Below, in pieces: positions 59,891 to 64,000 of a DNA stretch of 64,000 bases. The notes beneath the pieces were generated by a model. The model made no database searches, had not been told where the DNA came from, and was given only the letters and a program-made list of their open reading frames with translations. Source of the stretch: JAGQZY01 sp964588335 (lineage in GTDB: Bacteria; Bdellovibrionota; Bdellovibrionia; Bdellovibrionales; JAGQZY01); NCBI GenBank assembly GCA_964588335.1, contig CAZPOV010000012.1, forward strand, positions 1 through 64,000, written 5' to 3'. The position numbers were made by a program, and so were the translations under genes. Within the stretch, counting starts at the first letter, position 1, and each line of letters opens with the position of its first letter.

Positions 59891-61861
59891 TTAGGCTCGA
59901 TTCTCCAAAAGTCGGTCGATCACTGATGGGTCAGCCAATGTGGTGACATCGCCCAGTTGGTCTTCTTCCTGGTTGGCAATCTTACGGAGTATTCGTCGCA
60001 TGATCTTACCACTTCGAGTTTTCGGAAGTTCCGGCGCCCAATGAATGAACTCACAGCTTGCAAAAGCCCCAATGTCGTTTCGAACATGATCGTTTAATTT
60101 TTTCTTGAGGTCATCGGTGTACTCATAGCCGTTGTTGAGTGTGACGTAGGCATAAATCCCCTGACCTTTTATTTCGTGGGGAACTCCGACCACTGCCGCT
60201 TCGGCGACAGCATCGTGTTCGACCAGCGAGCTTTCAATCTCCGCCGTACCAATGCGATGGCCCGAAATATTCATCACATCGTCAACTCGACCAGTCACCC
60301 AAAGGTAACCGTCTTCATCGCGTTTACAGCCATCACCGGTAAAATAGTATCCCTTGTATTGATCGAAATAAGTTGTTTCAAAACGTTTATGGTCACCGTA
60401 GACAGTGCGCATTTGTCCTGGCCAAGGATATTTAAAGGCGAGAACGCCAGAGGTCGCACCTTCAAGCTCTTCTCCGGACTGGGGTTCTAAAACCACTGGT
60501 TGCCCGCCAAAAAACGGAAAGGTGGCGGAGCCGGGCTTCATAGGTGTTGCACCAGGAAGGGGAGTCAGCAATATGCCTCCGGTTTCGGTTTGCCACCATG
60601 TATCCACAATCGGGCAGCGACTGTCGCCAACAACTTCGTAGTACCAACGCCAAGCTTCGGGATTGATGGGCTCGCCAACTGATCCAAGTAAACGCAGCGA
60701 GCTTCTTTTGTACTTTTCCACATACTCATTGCCTTTTGATGCAATGGCGCGAATGGCGGTGGGGGCGGTGTAAAATAAACTGACTTTGTGGCGATCAACC
60801 ACATCCCAAAACCGACCCGCATCGGGATAGGTGGGGATGCCTTCAAACACCACTTGGGTGGCGCAATTCAAAAGAGGACCATATGTGATGTAGGAGTGAC
60901 CAGTGATCCACCCGACATCAGCGGTGCACCAATAAATATCATCATGGTGATAATCAAAGACATATTTAAATGTGGTCGCGGCATAAACCATGTATCCACC
61001 GACAGTGTGAAGAACACCTTTGGGTTGGCCGGTGGAGCCGGAGGTGTATAAAATAAATAAGGGGTCTTCGGCGTTCATCCATTCAGGCGGACAGTCTTCC
61101 GAAGCCTGTTCCATCAGTTCATGCCAATAATAATCTCGGCCTTTTTTCATTTGGACATCACCGGGGTAGTCGTCTCCAAGACGGGCCAGGCTGATACATG
61201 TTTTCACCCGAAACGCCTTGCGCTCACAGATCTCCATAGCTTTGTCACTAATTTCCTTGGTGGGAATCAGTTTATTTCCGCGCATACAACCATCAGCGGT
61301 GATGAGAATGGCGCATTCGGAATCTAAAATTCGATCGGCTAAAGAATCGGCCGAGAAGCCTCCGAACACCACCGAGTGCACAGCGCCAATGCGTGCGCAG
61401 GCCAGGGTGGCGATCACAAGCTCATTGACCATTGGCATGTAGAGAGCAACACGATCGCCTTTTTTGACGTCTTTACTTTTTAGAACATTGGCGAATTTGC
61501 AAACTTGGCGATGCAGTTCCTGATACGACATTTTGTAACTGTCACCCGGTTCGTTGCCTTCGAAAATCAAGGCGGTGCGATCGGCGTTTTTTTCTAAATG
61601 GCGATCAAGAGCGTTGTAAGTGATGTTGGTTTGACCATCTTTAAACCATTCAATTTTGATAGGGCCTTTGCGTCGGTCATAATTATAATCAAGGACTTCT
61701 GTGAACGGCTGTTTCCAATAAAAATTCTCTTTCGCAATGTTGGCCCAGAACGACTGAGGGTCGTTGACCGACTCTTCATACATTTTTTTGTATTCGTCAA
61801 AAGACTTAACATGAGCATTTTTCGCAAATTCAGCGTTTGGTGAAATTTTTGTTGGTTCCAT
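59891..61861 (-). CDS. acs: Acetyl-CoA synthetase
   Basis: Converts acetate, ATP and CoA to acetyl-CoA. 656 residues, the usual size. The phosphate loop is YTSGSTGQPKGVLHT, the AMP-binding motif DTWWQTETGG, and the hinge GRVDDVMNISGHRIGTAEIES. Lys619 in PKTRSGKIMRR is the Lys whose acetylation switches the enzyme off and which sirtuins reactivate; a CobB-type sirtuin is encoded at 42 kb. It lies 67 bases downstream of a sodium:solute symporter on the same strand. Confidence 0.96.
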   Translation of the reverse strand: MEPTKISPNAEFAKNAHVKSFDEYKKMYEESVNDPQSFWANIAKENFYWKQPFTEVLDYNYDRRKGPIKIEWFKDGQTNITYNALDRHLEKNADRTALIFEGNEPGDSYKMSYQELHRQVCKFANVLKSKDVKKGDRVALYMPMVNELVIATLACARIGAVHSVVFGGFSADSLADRILDSECAILITADGCMRGNKLIPTKEISDKAMEICERKAFRVKTCISLARLGDDYPGDVQMKKGRDYYWHELMEQASEDCPPEWMNAEDPLFILYTSGSTGQPKGVLHTVGGYMVYAATTFKYVFDYHHDDIYWCTADVGWITGHSYITYGPLLNCATQVVFEGIPTYPDAGRFWDVVDRHKVSLFYTAPTAIRAIASKGNEYVEKYKRSSLRLLGSVGEPINPEAWRWYYEVVGDSRCPIVDTWWQTETGGILLTPLPGATPMKPGSATFPFFGGQPVVLEPQSGEELEGATSGVLAFKYPWPGQMRTVYGDHKRFETTYFDQYKGYYFTGDGCKRDEDGYLWVTGRVDDVMNISGHRIGTAEIESSLVEHDAVAEAAVVGVPHEIKGQGIYAYVTLNNGYEYTDDLKKKLNDHVRNDIGAFASCEFIHWAPELPKTRSGKIMRRILRKIANQEEDQLGDVTTLADPSVIDRLLENRA

Positions 61862-61928
61862 AGGGACTCCCTCGAAAAAGTGATAGCACTACGCTACCAA
61901 TCAGTGTGCAGAGACTTCAAGAAATCCG

Positions 61929-63296
61929 CTATGCGTTGATTGTATTTGATTTATAAAAGCCACCCAGAAGGTAAGCGATCAGGCTTACAAGTAGCGTCGT
62001 TACAAATGGGGCTTCCAATTGAAGCCCGAATTCCGCCACCGGTAACACCACAAGGCCGGCGATCAAGGCTAGATAGGCGGACAGTTGTTCCCCCCATCGA
62101 CTGTGAAGGCCACACAAAACAACGACTAAAATACCGGCGGTCCCAAAAGAAGAGGCGACCTCCACCAATTGGTAGATCGATTCCGATGAAAAAGCGATGG
62201 CAACTGAAATCAGGGCCGACACGATGACCATTGCACGGGCCGAAATAATTTTTTGCTTCTCAGTTTTCAATGCAAAGACAGGCACCAGCACGTTATGAGA
62301 GACCAAGGCCGAAACGCTTAAAAGAATACTATCAATGGTCGCTAATATCGCTGAAATTAAGGCGCCCGAAAATATGACAAAAGCCGCTGTCGGTAAAAAC
62401 TTTCGAGCCAGAGTGATAATAAAATCCTCTTGATGAGACAGCTCCCCAATAATATCGGGCCCCATCAAGCCAAGTAAAACCGGAATGCTACCAAAGAAAA
62501 GATAGATGACGCCAGAGACATAAGCGGAGTTTCGAGCCACCGAAGCCGATCGGGCTGATAGCACTCTTGAGATGAGCTCTTGAGCGACCAGAGAACCAAA
62601 AATTGGAATCGACCACCGATCCATTCTTTGCCAAAAACTTTCGTCGGCCTTGCGAAATTGCAGGCGTTCACTGGGTATGTTTTGTAACCACGTCTGGAAA
62701 TCGAAGTCGCTTTTGACGACAAAATAAAAGATCAAAACCAGGCCGAGAGCAATCATAATACCTTGAATGACATCGGTTATGATGTCCCCTAGCAGACCTC
62801 CAAGAAGGGTGTAGAGAGTCACAAAGGCAAAGGCGATCCAAAGAGTTTGATTGAGGTCCCAATCCGTCATACTGGTGACCACTTGCCCGAAGGCTCGCAT
62901 CTGGGCCGCTCCCCAAAGAAGAGACGACGGCACGATAATTAAAACCGCCAGTTTCTCAATGCGGGAGTCGAAACGCTCTCGAAAGAAATCGGCGAGGGTT
63001 GTGAAGCCTCCGGCCCACAGTTTCGTTGTGATCAGCAGTCCCATTAAAAACAAACACAAAGAGTAGCCAAACGGGTCGGCTCGGCTTCCAGCTAAACCCT
63101 CGTCAAACACAGCCCCCGATGTTCCAATGGTGGTTTCGGCACCAAACCAGGTGGCAAATAGGGAAAAAGACAGAAGCCATAGTGGCAGTCGGCGGCCGGC
63201 AAGAAAGAAGTCAGACTCGGATTTGATGTAACGAGACACCACAAAAGAGATCAAAAGCTGAATCAGCAAATAGGCGCTTACAAAGGCTAGGATCAA
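61929..63296 (-). CDS. Sodium:solute symporter (SSF family)
   Basis: 455 residues with about thirteen helices. The N-terminal RRLPLWLLSFSLFATWFGAETTIGTSG is the family pattern, and a Gly-rich LLGGLLGDIITDVIQG and ISRVLSAR-type block follow. It imports an organic substrate with Na+. Its place before acs suggests acetate or a similar short acid, but its sequence is not close to ActP as I remember it, so proline, sugars or others remain possible. Confidence 0.88.
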   Translation of the reverse strand: MILAFVSAYLLIQLLISFVVSRYIKSESDFFLAGRRLPLWLLSFSLFATWFGAETTIGTSGAVFDEGLAGSRADPFGYSLCLFLMGLLITTKLWAGGFTTLADFFRERFDSRIEKLAVLIIVPSSLLWGAAQMRAFGQVVTSMTDWDLNQTLWIAFAFVTLYTLLGGLLGDIITDVIQGIMIALGLVLIFYFVVKSDFDFQTWLQNIPSERLQFRKADESFWQRMDRWSIPIFGSLVAQELISRVLSARSASVARNSAYVSGVIYLFFGSIPVLLGLMGPDIIGELSHQEDFIITLARKFLPTAAFVIFSGALISAILATIDSILLSVSALVSHNVLVPVFALKTEKQKIISARAMVIVSALISVAIAFSSESIYQLVEVASSFGTAGILVVVLCGLHSRWGEQLSAYLALIAGLVVLPVAEFGLQLEAPFVTTLLVSLIAYLLGGFYKSNTINA

Positions 63297-63465
63297 GAGC
63301 GGAGTCCTTTCATTTCGTCGAGTCCAGTCGGGGTTGGGGGCTTAATTAATAATAATGTGGGGAAATTGACAAGACTAAGATGGAGATTTGGTCCATTTGT
63401 CTAAATTCTACAGGCCAGGGAGTCGATAAGAAGAGGTAACGAAACCAACAGGGAGACCTTCTGTG

Positions 63466-63831
63466 ATGATTTCAGCGAGTTTATTTGTAGTGATTGTAGC
63501 GGCTTCTGTGACAGCCTTGATCTTATTGACAATGAAGCTGCAAAAAGAGAATTCGAATTTTATTGATGAGTTGCAGTTCTTCTTGCGCCAGCGAATTATT
63601 GCCCACAACAAAGTCAAAGCTCAATTGGCTGTGGCTCATTCTAAATTAGCGAAGCTTGAGTTGGACTATGCCGAACTCAAAGTCCAAAAAACCACAACAA
63701 CTGAAGAGCTCGGCTTTTCGGGTGTGTTGGCGGAAACGGAATTTGTCGAAGCCCGCAATCAAAAAATTGAAGAATTAGAAAAAGAGATTCACCAATTGAA
63801 AAACATGCAAATCTCTGATTTCATTTCATAA
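63466..63831 (+). CDS. Single-pass membrane protein with coiled coil
   Basis: 121 residues from ATG 63466 (GTG 63463 is also in frame), preceded by GGGAGACC. One N-terminal membrane helix (about 4-26) is followed by two stretches of heptad repeats rich in Gln, Leu and Glu (about 40-75 and 90-112), so it is probably a small membrane-anchored coiled coil. No known family; it may organise a larger complex at the inner membrane. Confidence 0.6.
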   Translation: MISASLFVVIVAASVTALILLTMKLQKENSNFIDELQFFLRQRIIAHNKVKAQLAVAHSKLAKLELDYAELKVQKTTTTEELGFSGVLAETEFVEARNQKIEELEKEIHQLKNMQISDFIS

Positions 63832-63925
63832 GTAAAAAGTCAGTCTCTGACGCTGAACTTTTCGGTGTTTTAAAGTGACTTAATTAGGGCGCTTTTCATT
63901 TTTCTTCTTTTATAACCCAGGCTCC

Positions 63926-64000
63926 CTAGGCCTTTTCCTTCTTTACCTTGCGTTTGTTAGGGTCCATTTCGCGACAACGCAGTCGAATATTCTTAGGCGT
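63926..64000 (-). CDS. C-terminal end of a TypA/BipA-like GTPase (partial)
   Basis: The window ends inside a minus-strand gene whose last 24 codons read TPKNIRLRCREMDPNKRK followed by VKKEKA, then stop. VTPKxIRxRK is the usual end of the ribosome-associated GTPase TypA/BipA, so I give that name with moderate confidence. The rest lies beyond the window edge. 94 bases separate it from the coiled-coil gene. Confidence 0.5.
   Translation of the reverse strand, partial: TPKNIRLRCREMDPNKRKVKKEKA

Overview
The window reads as a stretch of chromosome from a free-living Gram-negative bacterium, most likely a member of the Bdellovibrionota or a related delta-type lineage. I infer this from the gene style, not from a marker gene: many exported or lipoprotein genes without known relatives, a homodimeric pyruvate dehydrogenase E1, a CFI-box-CTERM protein, a TonB-type protein, a type IV prepilin, a fused OppDF ATPase, an LPS heptosyltransferase-type enzyme and a PhrB-type photolyase. 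There are no phage genes, insertion sequences, CRISPR arrays, rRNA or tRNA genes that I can see. The genes sit in short operons on both strands with moderate GC throughout (judged by eye, not computed).

Layout. 0.5-7 kb: gamma-glutamyltransferase, trmB, an unknown lipoprotein, a [2Fe-2S] ferredoxin, an SDR enzyme, and trxB followed by a single-domain response regulator with a terminator. 7.6-14.5 kb: a TauE/SafE permease, then an oligopeptide importer split into oppA-oppB-oppC (minus) and a fused oppDF (plus), with an O-methyltransferase between. 14.5-24 kb: two exported unknowns around a palindrome, an alpha/beta hydrolase overlapping the end of the aceE-type gene, a TonB-like protein divergent from a PP2C phosphatase, a lipoprotein with a HEGFH zinc-protease motif, and a two-gene YeeE/YedE sulfur-transport pair. 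24-31.5 kb, all minus: a dolichol-kinase-like gene, pssA, asd, a CFI-box-CTERM protein, a beta-barrel protein with YYYD repeats, truA, rplM and rpsI, most of them overlapping.

31.5-36 kb: small exported proteins, a DsbA-like protein, two tandem paralogues, sfsA and a prepilin. 36.4-40.9 kb: lipA, dihydrolipoamide acyltransferase (E2), dihydrolipoamide dehydrogenase (E3) and lipB in one operon; the only E1 in view is the AceE-type gene 17 kb away, and together they could make and lipoylate a pyruvate dehydrogenase complex. 41-47.8 kb: a Yip1-like membrane protein, a CobB-type sirtuin, a decayed tandem-repeat tract, a small HPF-like protein, a thiolase, an SRPBCC protein and an exported endonuclease/exonuclease/phosphatase-fold protein. 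48-52 kb: secreted unknowns, including a CxxCH protein with a C-terminal sorting-like tail.

52-56.7 kb: an operon of a small membrane protein, a PhrB-type photolyase, an SDR, another membrane protein and a UbiB/ABC1-type kinase. The photolyase appears to have lost the cysteines that bind the iron-sulfur cluster in its family, and I rate it the most interesting gene in the window. 56.7-63.9 kb: two glycosyltransferases and a polytopic GT-C-like protein, then acetyl-CoA synthetase with a sodium:solute symporter, and a short coiled-coil membrane protein. The last 75 bases are probably the end of typA. All domain names come from motif recognition by eye; no database search was possible.
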